From: Parvibaculum sp049671045
Lineage (GTDB): Bacteria > Pseudomonadota > Alphaproteobacteria > Parvibaculales > Parvibaculaceae
Assembly: GCF_049671045.1 (NCBI RefSeq)
Contig: NZ_JBATUH010000043.1
Location: forward strand, 1-64,000
DNA length: 64,000 nt
Direction: 5' to 3'
Shown here: positions 25,178-32,330 of the stretch, piece after piece
How the letters are laid out: each line of letters starts with the position of its first letter
Position numbering within the stretch: position 1 is the stretch's first letter
Notes under the pieces: model-generated
Seen by the model: the letters and a program-made list of their open reading frames with translations, nothing else
Told to the model about the DNA's origin: nothing
Databases searched by the model: none
Translations under genes and position numbers: made by a program

Positions 25178-26338
25178 TCAGGCGCGCCCTCCGGACCATT
25201 TGAAGATGTTGTTGCGCTGGACCGCGGACGATCCGCCGATGATCGGCAAAAGAAGCGCGTCGCGCACATAGCGCTCCGTATCGAAATCCTTCACATAGCC
25301 ATAGGCGCCGAAGACCGTCTGGCTCTCGAGCGCAATATATTTTGCGGCCTCGGTTGCGAAGAGTTTGGTCATCGACGTTTCGACACCGCAGCGGGTGCGG
25401 CTGTTTGCCAACCATGCCGCGTGGTAGAGCATCAGCCGCGACGCATGAAGCCGCGTCTTCATGTTGGCGAGCTTGTGCTGGATCGACTGATAATTGCTGA
25501 TCGTCTTTCCGAATTGCCGCCGCTCGAAGGCATATTCCCATGCATCGTCGAGCGCGGCGCGCGCAATGCCGACCGCGATCGCCGCAACTTCGAGTTTCTC
25601 GACGTCGAGACCGGCTCCGACGATCATCCGCCAGCCATCGTTCCAGCCCTCCTCTCCGCCGACGACATTGGCAAAAGGAACCTCGACATCCTCGAAGGTC
25701 ACGTCGGTGGTCGCGGCCCCTTTCATCCCCAGCCCTTCGATGGTCGAAATGGACACGCCGCTTGCCGTCGGCGGGATCAGAACCAGAGAGAGGTTCCTGT
25801 AGCGCGCTTCCTCGGGCCCCGTGCGCACCAGAGCGTAGATATAGTCGGCTATGGCCGCGCCCGAGCAGAAGCGCTTCGCCCCGTTGATGCGCAACATGTC
25901 GCCCGAGCGTTCGGCCCGCGTCTTCACGCTTGCGAGATCGGCGCCGACATCGGGCTCCGTCCAGCCATAGGCGAAGATGAGCGAGCCATCGACCACCCTC
26001 GGCAGAAGCTCGCGCTTCTGCTCCTCGGTCGCGCATTCCTCGATATTCATGCCCGCATAGCAGGTGGCCATGATGTAAGGCACGGACACGGCGAGGCTGC
26101 GGCGCGACAATTCCTCGATCGTCACCATGGTGGCGAGGATATCGCGCCCCGTGCCGCCATATTCCTCGGGCACGGTCAGCCCCATCATGCCAAGATCGGC
26201 GAGCTTCCGGAACACTTCGCGCGGGAAGTGATTGTCCTTGTCCCACCGGCCGGCCTCGACACGGGGCATTTCCCTGTCGATGAAACGGCCCAGCGTCGCG
26301 CGAAGCTGACGGATGTGATCGGGCTCGGCGAAGTTCAT
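25178..26338 (-). CDS. Acyl-CoA dehydrogenase, isovaleryl-CoA-dehydrogenase-like base placement
   Basis: A 386-residue FAD-dependent acyl-CoA dehydrogenase. YGWTEPDVGADLASV and the RRQFGKTISNYQSIQHKLA segment are family hallmarks. The usual C-terminal catalytic Glu of MCAD/SCAD (YEGT) is absent: the aligned stretch is IIGGSSAVQRN. Instead, LDVEKL near Glu247 matches the helix-G LDLERL that holds the catalytic Glu of isovaleryl-CoA dehydrogenase, so activity toward a branched acyl-CoA is plausible. The ATG at 26338 overlaps the TGA of the upstream crotonase gene (TGATG), so the pair is translationally coupled. Confidence 0.9.
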   Translation of the reverse strand: MNFAEPDHIRQLRATLGRFIDREMPRVEAGRWDKDNHFPREVFRKLADLGMMGLTVPEEYGGTGRDILATMVTIEELSRRSLAVSVPYIMATCYAGMNIEECATEEQKRELLPRVVDGSLIFAYGWTEPDVGADLASVKTRAERSGDMLRINGAKRFCSGAAIADYIYALVRTGPEEARYRNLSLVLIPPTASGVSISTIEGLGMKGAATTDVTFEDVEVPFANVVGGEEGWNDGWRMIVGAGLDVEKLEVAAIAVGIARAALDDAWEYAFERRQFGKTISNYQSIQHKLANMKTRLHASRLMLYHAAWLANSRTRCGVETSMTKLFATEAAKYIALESQTVFGAYGYVKDFDTERYVRDALLLPIIGGSSAVQRNNIFKWSGGRA

Positions 26339-27135
26339 CACTTCCCCCGGCCGAAGACGGGCTGGCGCTTCTCGCGGAAGGCCGACACCGCTTCCTGATG
26401 GTCGGCGCTGATATTGGACAACGCCTCATAAGCAAGAGAGGCGTCCATGATCGAATGGGCGAGCTGCTTCAGGCCGATATTCGCCGACACCTTGCTCCAT
26501 CGGATTGCCTTGGTCGCGCCGCGCGCCAGCCGGTCGGCAAAGTCGTCGACGCGCTTGTCGAGTTCGCCCGCCGGAACGGCATGGTTGATGAGACCGATAC
26601 GCGCGGCCTCGACAGCGCTCATGAGATCGCCCGTCATGAGATATTCCTTGGCGCGCGCATAGCCGATGAGCTGCGGCCAGATCACCGCGCCGCCATCGCC
26701 CGCCACAAAGCCGACGCTCACATGCGGATCGCCGATCTTCGCCGTTTCGGCCGCGAAGATCACGTCGCAGAAAAGCGCGATCGTGGCGCCGAGCCCTGTC
26801 GCATGTCCGTTCAGCTTGGCGATGACCGGCTTTTCGCAATCGAGCAGCGAGAAGACGATCTGCTTGCCCTCGCGCGCGGTCTTCTCGAAGAGCACCGGGC
26901 GGTCGATCATGCCCTGCATCCAGTCGATATCGCCGCCTGACGAGAAGGCGCGGCCAGCGCCCGTGATGACGATGATGTCGCTTTCCGCATCGTTCGCCGC
27001 ATCGACGAAGACGCGGGCCAGCTCCTCATGCATGAGCCCATCGACAGCGTTGAGCTTGTCGGGGCGGTTGAGCGTGATGGTCAGCACGCGCTCGCGACGC
27101 TCGAAAAGCAGCGTCTGGTAGTTGGAAAAATTCAT
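26338..27135 (-). CDS. Crotonase-family protein lacking both catalytic glutamates
   Basis: A 265-residue crotonase-fold protein. The first oxyanion segment is GAGRAFSSGGDIDWM and the second GHATGLGATIAL. At the two crotonase glutamate positions it has Thr (in LGATIALFCD) and His (in GDPHVSVGFVAGDGG), so the normal enoyl-CoA hydration mechanism is unlikely. It may be an isomerase, hydrolase or carbon-carbon lyase of the same fold. The ATG at 27135 is chosen over an in-frame one at 27270, because the extension does not resemble the family. A TetR-type operator overlaps its promoter at 27242-27292. Confidence 0.87.
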   Translation of the reverse strand: MNFSNYQTLLFERRERVLTITLNRPDKLNAVDGLMHEELARVFVDAANDAESDIIVITGAGRAFSSGGDIDWMQGMIDRPVLFEKTAREGKQIVFSLLDCEKPVIAKLNGHATGLGATIALFCDVIFAAETAKIGDPHVSVGFVAGDGGAVIWPQLIGYARAKEYLMTGDLMSAVEAARIGLINHAVPAGELDKRVDDFADRLARGATKAIRWSKVSANIGLKQLAHSIMDASLAYEALSNISADHQEAVSAFREKRQPVFGRGK

Positions 27136-27241
27136 GATCGCCTCTCGCTTCCGGATTGGGTTTCCAGCCTCCGCGCCTCTGGAAACAGCTTCAGGATTGC
27201 CACGACGCGGATTCGCTTTCCGGAAACCCCGATTTGGCCAA

Positions 27242-27292
27242 ATGGTAGGCATCCGAGAATTATGAGTCAACAGTCACTGACTAATGATTCAT
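27242..27292 (-). promoter_or_regulatory. Promoter with TetR-type operator, copy 1
   Basis: A 31-bp imperfect palindrome at 27262-27292 has the core AGTCACTGACT and 12 of 15 paired positions. On the minus strand it overlaps a -35 box TTGACT (27265-27270), followed by 17 bases and TACCAT (27242-27247). It would control the crotonase/acyl-CoA dehydrogenase pair. The operator centre is 7 bp from the -35 edge, as in the two other copies. Confidence 0.7.
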
Positions 27293-27399
27293 TTTTTGAC
27301 GCAAGGGAAGCGCTGCCTCGCGGCACAATTCTTCAGACGTCGGATGACAGAAGGAGCGCGCGCCCCTGAATGCGCGCCCTTGCGCCCGCGTACGAGACG

Positions 27400-28059
27400 C
27401 TAGGAGAGACCACCCCGGATGATCTTCATATAGGCCCTGACGACCTTTTCCGGCAGCTTCCTGTGTCTCTCATTGCCCTTGACGTAGCGCAGGTAGAGAT
27501 AGCTGCGGGCCGCCATCATCATATAGGCGACCGTCTCGAGTTCGTCGCGATCGAAATTGCGGATCTCGCCTCGCTTCACGGCGCGCTCAAGCGCCACGAG
27601 ATAGCGATCGGCGAGGATCTTGAAGTGCTTGCGATGCGCGAGCGGCGCGGCCGTCTCCGCCTCGTTCAGAACGCGGATGAAGCCCGGATTGGCGTCCAGA
27701 TATTCGAAGAAGGCGCGAAAGCCGCGCTCCTCCATGTCGTAAATGTCCCTGGAGCCGCGCACCCGCTCGCGGATGAAGTCGAGCATGGCGACGCCGGCAT
27801 GGGGAAGAAGCTCGTCGAACAGCTCCTGGCGAGAGCCGAAATAGAGATAGAAGGTACCCTGCGCGAAGCCCGCCGCCTCCGTGATCCGGGAAATCGAGGC
27901 GCCCGCATATCCATGCTGGCGTATCACGCGCGTGGCCGCATCGAATATGGCCTCACGCACATCCGCCGAGCGTTCCTCGCGCGACAATCGCTTGCGGGGA
28001 CGAACGGGGGCTGGCGGCACGGATTTTTTGTTGCGGACTTTCTCAGCGGTCTTTCTCAC
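27400..28059 (-). CDS. TetR/AcrR-family transcriptional regulator
   Basis: A 219-residue TetR-type repressor. The N-terminal DNA-binding domain runs from about residue 27, with AIFDAATRVIRQHGYAGAS and the recognition region ITEAAGFAQGTFYLYFGSR. The C-terminal ligand domain is all-helical. The GTG at 28059 was taken as start because GAGAGGA lies 5 bases upstream; ATGs at 28086 and 28101 lack a ribosome site. It lies between two copies of a shared palindrome (27262-27292 and 29370-29400) and is the best candidate to bind them. Its ligand is probably an acyl-CoA or pathway intermediate. Confidence 0.88.
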   Translation of the reverse strand: MRKTAEKVRNKKSVPPAPVRPRKRLSREERSADVREAIFDAATRVIRQHGYAGASISRITEAAGFAQGTFYLYFGSRQELFDELLPHAGVAMLDFIRERVRGSRDIYDMEERGFRAFFEYLDANPGFIRVLNEAETAAPLAHRKHFKILADRYLVALERAVKRGEIRNFDRDELETVAYMMMAARSYLYLRYVKGNERHRKLPEKVVRAYMKIIRGGLS

Positions 28060-28314
28060 GGTGTCCTCTCGTCGCGCGCGCCACATCGAGGGTTTGGGCA
28101 TACAGGGGCCGGGCGAGATATTCCGTCCTGGCCGCTTCACCGGCTTGCTCGGGGCATTGCAGGCCGCCTCTGGCTTGCGCCCTGTCTTCCCGGCAAGGAA
28201 AGCGGGCGGAAAGCCCCGCTCCCGCCCGGCGGTGAACGTACAACTTCGCGCCCGAAGACAGCAAGGGCAGCAGCCAACTTCGTGAGCTTCTTCGCAAATA
28301 AAGTCCGCGGCGGC

Positions 28315-28367
28315 GTTCCGAATCGCCCCGGCGGGCGGCCATGCGCCTTTCGGGCGCGATTCGGAAC
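28315..28367 (-). terminator. Hairpin downstream of the esterase gene
   Basis: GTTCCGAATCG (28315-28325) and CGATTCGGAAC (28357-28367) are perfect inverted copies. A shorter GCGCC/GGCGC pairing lies inside. The structure lies 25 bp past the esterase stop; on the minus strand a T-rich CTTTATTT follows at some distance. The rest of 28060-28391 holds no supported gene. Confidence 0.5.
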
Positions 28368-28391
28368 CTGGTGAAGGCCGGCCGATGCGCC

Positions 28392-29306
28392 TCAGGCCAA
28401 TCCGAGCCTCGGGCGCACCCACTCGGCCATGCGGGCGATCGCGTCATCGGCCTCCGGAGCATGCCCGGCCATGAACTCGAAGACGTGCTGCATGTCGGGG
28501 AAGAGATCGAGCCTGACCTCCACGCCGGCCTGCTTGGCGCTTTCGGCAATGCGACGGCTGTCGTCGAGAAGGGTCTCGGCCTCGCCAACCTGGATATAGA
28601 TCGGCGGAAAGCCTCTGTAGTCCGTGTAGAGAGGGTTGGCCAGCGGATGCTTCGGATCGCCGTTCTCGCCGATGAAGAGGCTTCCAAGCGCCGTCGTCGT
28701 CTCCCGCGACACCAGCGCATCGCGATGACCGTTGCTGTCATAGGTCGCGCCCGACGTGTCGAGCCCCGCCCAGGGCGACATCGGCATGGTGGCGACGGGG
28801 AGCGGCAGCCCCTGCTCGCGCGCCCCGGCGATGGTCGTCAGCGCGAGCGCCCCGCCCGCCGAATCGCCCGTGAGCGCGACATGCTCCGGCTTCAGCCCTT
28901 CGCTCGTCAGGAGCCAGCGATAGGCCCGCACCATGTCGTTGACCGGGCCGGGATGCGGGTTCTCGGGCGCAAGGCCGTAATGCACGATGAGCGCGCGGCA
29001 GCCGACGGCCTTCGCGATATGCGCGAAGAGCTTGCGATGGCTGTACATCGAGCCGACGACATAGCCGCCGCCATGCGAACAAAGGAGCACGCGGTCCGTA
29101 GCGCAGCCTTTCGGTATGGCCCACATGGCGGGAACGCCGCCCGCATCGACCTCGATGTAATCGACGCCGCCGGGCTCCGCCGTCACGTCGCCCCAATGAC
29201 CGAAAAGGCGCCGCAGCTCCTCCACGGACATGTCGGGATTGGCGGTCATCGCATCGACCCACCCCTTGTACAAATTCTTCAGATCATCCGATTCCCGGCT
29301 CGCCAT
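28392..29306 (-). CDS. Alpha/beta hydrolase of the hormone-sensitive-lipase family
   Basis: A 304-residue esterase of the HSL (bacterial family IV) type. It has the oxyanion motif HGGGYVVGS (from residue 78), the nucleophile GDSAGG (Ser149), an acidic residue in VGEAETLLDD (about 244) and His274 in DMQHVFEF. The start at 29306 follows GGGAGGA; a further upstream in-frame ATG lacks one. Such enzymes cleave esters of medium-size acids and alcohols, a fitting step after Baeyer-Villiger oxidation. A shared TetR-type operator overlaps its promoter (29349-29400), linking it to the BVMO operon. Confidence 0.9.
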   Translation of the reverse strand: MASRESDDLKNLYKGWVDAMTANPDMSVEELRRLFGHWGDVTAEPGGVDYIEVDAGGVPAMWAIPKGCATDRVLLCSHGGGYVVGSMYSHRKLFAHIAKAVGCRALIVHYGLAPENPHPGPVNDMVRAYRWLLTSEGLKPEHVALTGDSAGGALALTTIAGAREQGLPLPVATMPMSPWAGLDTSGATYDSNGHRDALVSRETTTALGSLFIGENGDPKHPLANPLYTDYRGFPPIYIQVGEAETLLDDSRRIAESAKQAGVEVRLDLFPDMQHVFEFMAGHAPEADDAIARMAEWVRPRLGLA

Positions 29307-29348
29307 GAATTCCTCCCGACATAAGTTCCGGATTGGCAACATGACGAA

Positions 29349-29400
29349 ATACTAGTGAGCGAAATTTCTCTGAGTCAACAGTCAGTGACTATCAACTCAT
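29349..29400 (-). promoter_or_regulatory. Promoter with TetR-type operator, copy 2
   Basis: The palindrome at 29370-29400 has the core AGTCAGTGACT, with 11 of 15 paired positions. On the minus strand TTGACT (29373-29378) is followed by 18 bases and TAGTAT (29349-29354). The predicted transcript starts about 36 bases before the esterase ATG. Confidence 0.7.
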
Positions 29401-29499
29401 ATGAACAGCAAGCGTGCACGATTTTCGCATGGACGTAAAAACGTCCGAATTTCAGACACTATTTGATCTTCTGCACCAACGACCGCGCTTTTCCGTAAT

Positions 29500-29535
29500 T
29501 GAACACTCGTTGTATCTATTTACAACGAGCGTTCA
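29500..29535. promoter_or_regulatory. 15-bp inverted repeat, probable operator of the cupin/TetR/FAH operon
   Basis: TGAACACTCGTTGTA (29500-29514) and TACAACGAGCGTTCA (29521-29535) pair at 14 of 15 positions around a 6-base spacer. It differs from the AGTCASTGACT operator, so another protein should bind it. The TetR protein encoded two genes downstream is the natural candidate (autoregulation). It could also form a hairpin in the leader RNA. Confidence 0.55.
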
Positions 29536-29613
29536 ACATGCGCATGCTTTCAGGGAGATCGGGGAGAGATCGACGAGCCGGCAGCGCCGGCGCCACAAGG
29601 GAGGAACTGCGTC

Positions 29614-30147
29614 ATGCCCATGACCGTCAATCGCATCGTCACCGGCCACAACGCAGAGGGGAAATCGACCATCCTCTTTTCCGACAACGGAACGAATGTG
29701 ACGCATATTCCATCGTGGAAGGGCCTTTACGTGACCGAACTCTGGGTCACGAACGAGACGCCGGCCGACAATTCCGGCCATGAGGACCGCTCGCTCCGAC
29801 CGATGAGGCACGATCCGGCGCCGCGCGGCACGATCTTTCGTCTGGTCGAGATTCCGCCCGAATCGCAGACGACCTTTGACGCTGTGGGAATCTTCGACGA
29901 GCTGGGCAGCGAGAACAAACCTACCTCCGAGGACAGCGCCCGCCACCCCTCCATGCACAAGACGAACTCCATCGACTATCTCGTCGTCATCAGCGGCGAG
30001 TGCATCATGGGCATGGATGAGGGCGAGATCGTCGTGCGTCAGGGCGACTGCATCGTCCAGCGGGGGACGAATCACGCCTGGATCAACAAGACGGACAAGC
30101 CCTGCCTTCTCGCAGTCATTCTGATCGACGCAGTCCCGGCGCCATGA
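29614..30147 (+). CDS. Cupin-domain protein
   Basis: A 177-residue protein with a single cupin barrel in its C-terminal half (about residues 112-172). The segment includes DYLVVISGEC, MGMDEGEIVV, RQGDCIVQRGTNHAWIN, whose final His is a usual metal ligand. GGGAGGAA lies 8 bases before the ATG. It is the first gene of a plus-strand unit with a TetR regulator and an FAH-family enzyme; the TetR frame overlaps its stop codon. Many such cupins are isomerases or dioxygenase-like enzymes of aromatic or ketone catabolism, but this one cannot be assigned. Confidence 0.8.
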   Translation: MPMTVNRIVTGHNAEGKSTILFSDNGTNVTHIPSWKGLYVTELWVTNETPADNSGHEDRSLRPMRHDPAPRGTIFRLVEIPPESQTTFDAVGIFDELGSENKPTSEDSARHPSMHKTNSIDYLVVISGECIMGMDEGEIVVRQGDCIVQRGTNHAWINKTDKPCLLAVILIDAVPAP

Positions 30148-30227
30148 CAGGCGGCAAGAGCGGTTGTCTCCCGCCGTCCGGCTTGCTATCGGTGTCGAGG
30201 TTTCCGCTCGATGCCGGACGTGTCACG

Positions 30228-30953
30228 ATGAAGAGCCGAATATCAGGACGCGGCGAGAAGACGGCGAAGGACGCCCTCCGGGGAACGCGGCGCGACGGGC
30301 GCGCGACGAGGCAGGCGATCCTCATGACGGCCGAACGGCTCTTCGCCGAGTCCGGGCTCGATGGCGTCTCGATCCGCGAGATCACCAGCGCCTCGGGTGT
30401 CGATCTCGCGCTGGTGAACTACCATTTCAAGTCGAAGGAAAATCTTTTCGCTGCGACGCTGTCGATGCGCATCGACGAGATGAACGGCAAGCGTCTCGCG
30501 CTTCTCGATCAGGTCGAAATCGCCGAATACAGCATGCGCACGCTGCGCGACATACTCGATGCGTTCACGAAACCCTATGTGGGCCTGACGCGCAAGGAAC
30601 AGCGCGATCTGTCCAACTATCGCCGCCTCGTCGCGCTGGTCGCCAACTCCCAGCGCTGGCAAGCAGTGATTTTCGAGCAGCATTATGACCCGACGACGAA
30701 GCGCTTTATCGAGGCGCTGCACCAGACGCTGCCGAGTGCTGACCCGGCCAAGCTCTACTGGTCCATGAGCTTCTTTCTCGGCGCGATGGTGAACGCCTTT
30801 GCCGAGACGGGGCGCGTCGACAGGCTCTCCGGCGGCCTTTGCCATTCCGGACGGCTCGAGGACATCCGCCGCAACATCGTGGATTTCATGATCGGCGGCC
30901 TCCTGCAAAGCGCCGGCATTGGCGAAAGACAGATGAAAGGAGGCCGCGCATGA
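30228..30953 (+). CDS. TetR-family transcriptional regulator, second copy
   Basis: A 241-residue TetR-type protein. The DNA-binding domain is RQAILMTAERLFAESG followed by ITSASGVDLALVNYHFKSK (about residues 28-75). The C-terminal domain resembles the larger TetR_C families. I used the ATG at 30228; an in-frame ATG at 30144 overlaps the cupin stop codon (ATGA) but has no ribosome site, so the true start is not certain. The next gene overlaps its stop codon. It probably represses the operon through the inverted repeat at 29500-29535. Confidence 0.85.
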   Translation: MKSRISGRGEKTAKDALRGTRRDGRATRQAILMTAERLFAESGLDGVSIREITSASGVDLALVNYHFKSKENLFAATLSMRIDEMNGKRLALLDQVEIAEYSMRTLRDILDAFTKPYVGLTRKEQRDLSNYRRLVALVANSQRWQAVIFEQHYDPTTKRFIEALHQTLPSADPAKLYWSMSFFLGAMVNAFAETGRVDRLSGGLCHSGRLEDIRRNIVDFMIGGLLQSAGIGERQMKGGRA

Positions 30954-31981
30954 GGCTCGTCACCGTCGCGTCCCGGGAGGACGGACGCGAATGGATCGGC
31001 GTCATCCGCGAGGGAGCGGACGGCCGGATCGTCGATCTTGCGAGAGGCGCGGCCGCGACCGGCGCGCATGCGGCCGAAGGCTTCTTCACCTCCATGCTCG
31101 CCCTCATCGAGGCCGGCGAACCGGGCCTGGAGGCGGCACGCACACTTCTCGCACGCGCCGAGCGCGGAAATGCCGGGGGCTCAGGCGCGGACTGGGGCTC
31201 GGTCGATCCCGCAAGCGTCCGCCTGCGAACGCCGCTGCCCAACCCGCCGCAAGTCCGCGATTGCCTGATCTTCGAGGACCACCTGAAAAATTCCTTCACG
31301 GCACTGCGCAGGAAAGCCGCCGCCGCCGCGCCCGATCCCGAAGCGGCCTTGCGCGAATATGAGGCAAAGGGCCTCTACACCATCCCGCCGGTCTGGTACC
31401 AGATACCGATCTACTACAAATGCAACAGGAATTCGGTCATTGGCGGCGGGGAGGACATCGTCTGGCCGGCCTATTCGGACCTGCTCGACTTCGAGCTGGA
31501 GCTTGGATGCTTCATCGGGGCGCGTACGACGGACGTCGACGAGGAAGAAGCGGAACGGCGCATCTTCGGCTATTCGATCTTCAACGATATGAGCGCGCGC
31601 GACACGCAGAGCGTGGAAATGCAAGGCATGCTCGGGCCGACAAAGAGCAAGGACTTCGACACCGGCAACATCATCGGCCCCTGCATCGCAACCGCCGATT
31701 CGGTCGACATCAACAATCTCACCATGATTGCCCGGGTGAACGGCGAGGAATGGGCGCGCGGCAACTCCGGCAGCGCCTATTGGAGCTTCGGCAAAGTCAT
31801 CTCCTACATGTCGAGATCCGAAACTCTGGTGCCGGGCGAGTTCATCGGCTCCGGCACGGTCGGCAGCGGCTGCGGTCTGGAGCTTGACCGCTTCCTTCAG
31901 CCGGGAGACGTGATCGAACTCGAGGTCGAAGGCATCGGCGTCTTGCGCAATCGCGTCACCCCCCCGCCAAAAACGCGCTGA
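30950..31981 (+). CDS. Fumarylacetoacetate-hydrolase family protein
   Basis: A 343-residue FAH-superfamily enzyme. The N-terminal part (about 1-105) precedes the catalytic fold, where LLDFELELGCFIG holds the paired glutamates and FNDMSARDTQ the aspartate that together bind Mg2+ in this family. GSGTVGSGCG and PGDVIELEVEGIG complete it. It should cleave or hydrate a beta-diketo or acylpyruvate-type compound. The ATG overlaps the TetR stop codon, and AAGGAGG lies 6 bases upstream. The pairing with a cupin suggests part of an aromatic or ring-cleavage route. Confidence 0.87.
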   Translation: MRLVTVASREDGREWIGVIREGADGRIVDLARGAAATGAHAAEGFFTSMLALIEAGEPGLEAARTLLARAERGNAGGSGADWGSVDPASVRLRTPLPNPPQVRDCLIFEDHLKNSFTALRRKAAAAAPDPEAALREYEAKGLYTIPPVWYQIPIYYKCNRNSVIGGGEDIVWPAYSDLLDFELELGCFIGARTTDVDEEEAERRIFGYSIFNDMSARDTQSVEMQGMLGPTKSKDFDTGNIIGPCIATADSVDINNLTMIARVNGEEWARGNSGSAYWSFGKVISYMSRSETLVPGEFIGSGTVGSGCGLELDRFLQPGDVIELEVEGIGVLRNRVTPPPKTR

Positions 31982-32107
31982 CGCGCTCTGCCCCCTCTAC
32001 AACCACCAGCATAGGGCGCGCCTTGAATGCGCCCGGCATTTCGCCCTGCCCGCCCCTCCTGTCGGCGTCGCTAGGAGAAGCGCCTTGTCGTCCGTACAAA
32101 GAAAAAT

Positions 32108-32134
32108 CCCCGCTAGTGAGGGGCACTAGCGGGG
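32108..32134 (-). terminator. Intrinsic terminator at the end of the BVMO operon
   Basis: CCCCGCTAGTG and CACTAGCGGGG form a perfect 11-bp stem around a 5-base loop. On the minus strand it is followed by ATTTTTC, so it ends transcripts coming from the CoA ligase at 32331. The rest of 31982-32330 contains no supported gene. Confidence 0.85.
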
Positions 32135-32330
32135 AAGTTGGGGAGGAACGCCTCAGCTAGGCGTATCTGCGCCGCCGGATGTTGGCAACGGCGCAGGCTA
32201 TCGGGCTCCTTGCAAAGCCCGATCCTTTGAGACGCGCGGACACACTCTCCCTCAGTCCGCGACGTCCATGCTCACCACGGAGCAATCTGAAAATTCGCCG
32301 CCGGCTCGTTTGCGCCAGAGCGGCCGGCGC

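Noticed and set aside
24994..25203. 69-codon plus-strand ORF in the AT-rich gap after the sigma-54 activator
   Set aside because: Overlaps the end of the acyl-CoA dehydrogenase gene on the other strand and has no coding character.
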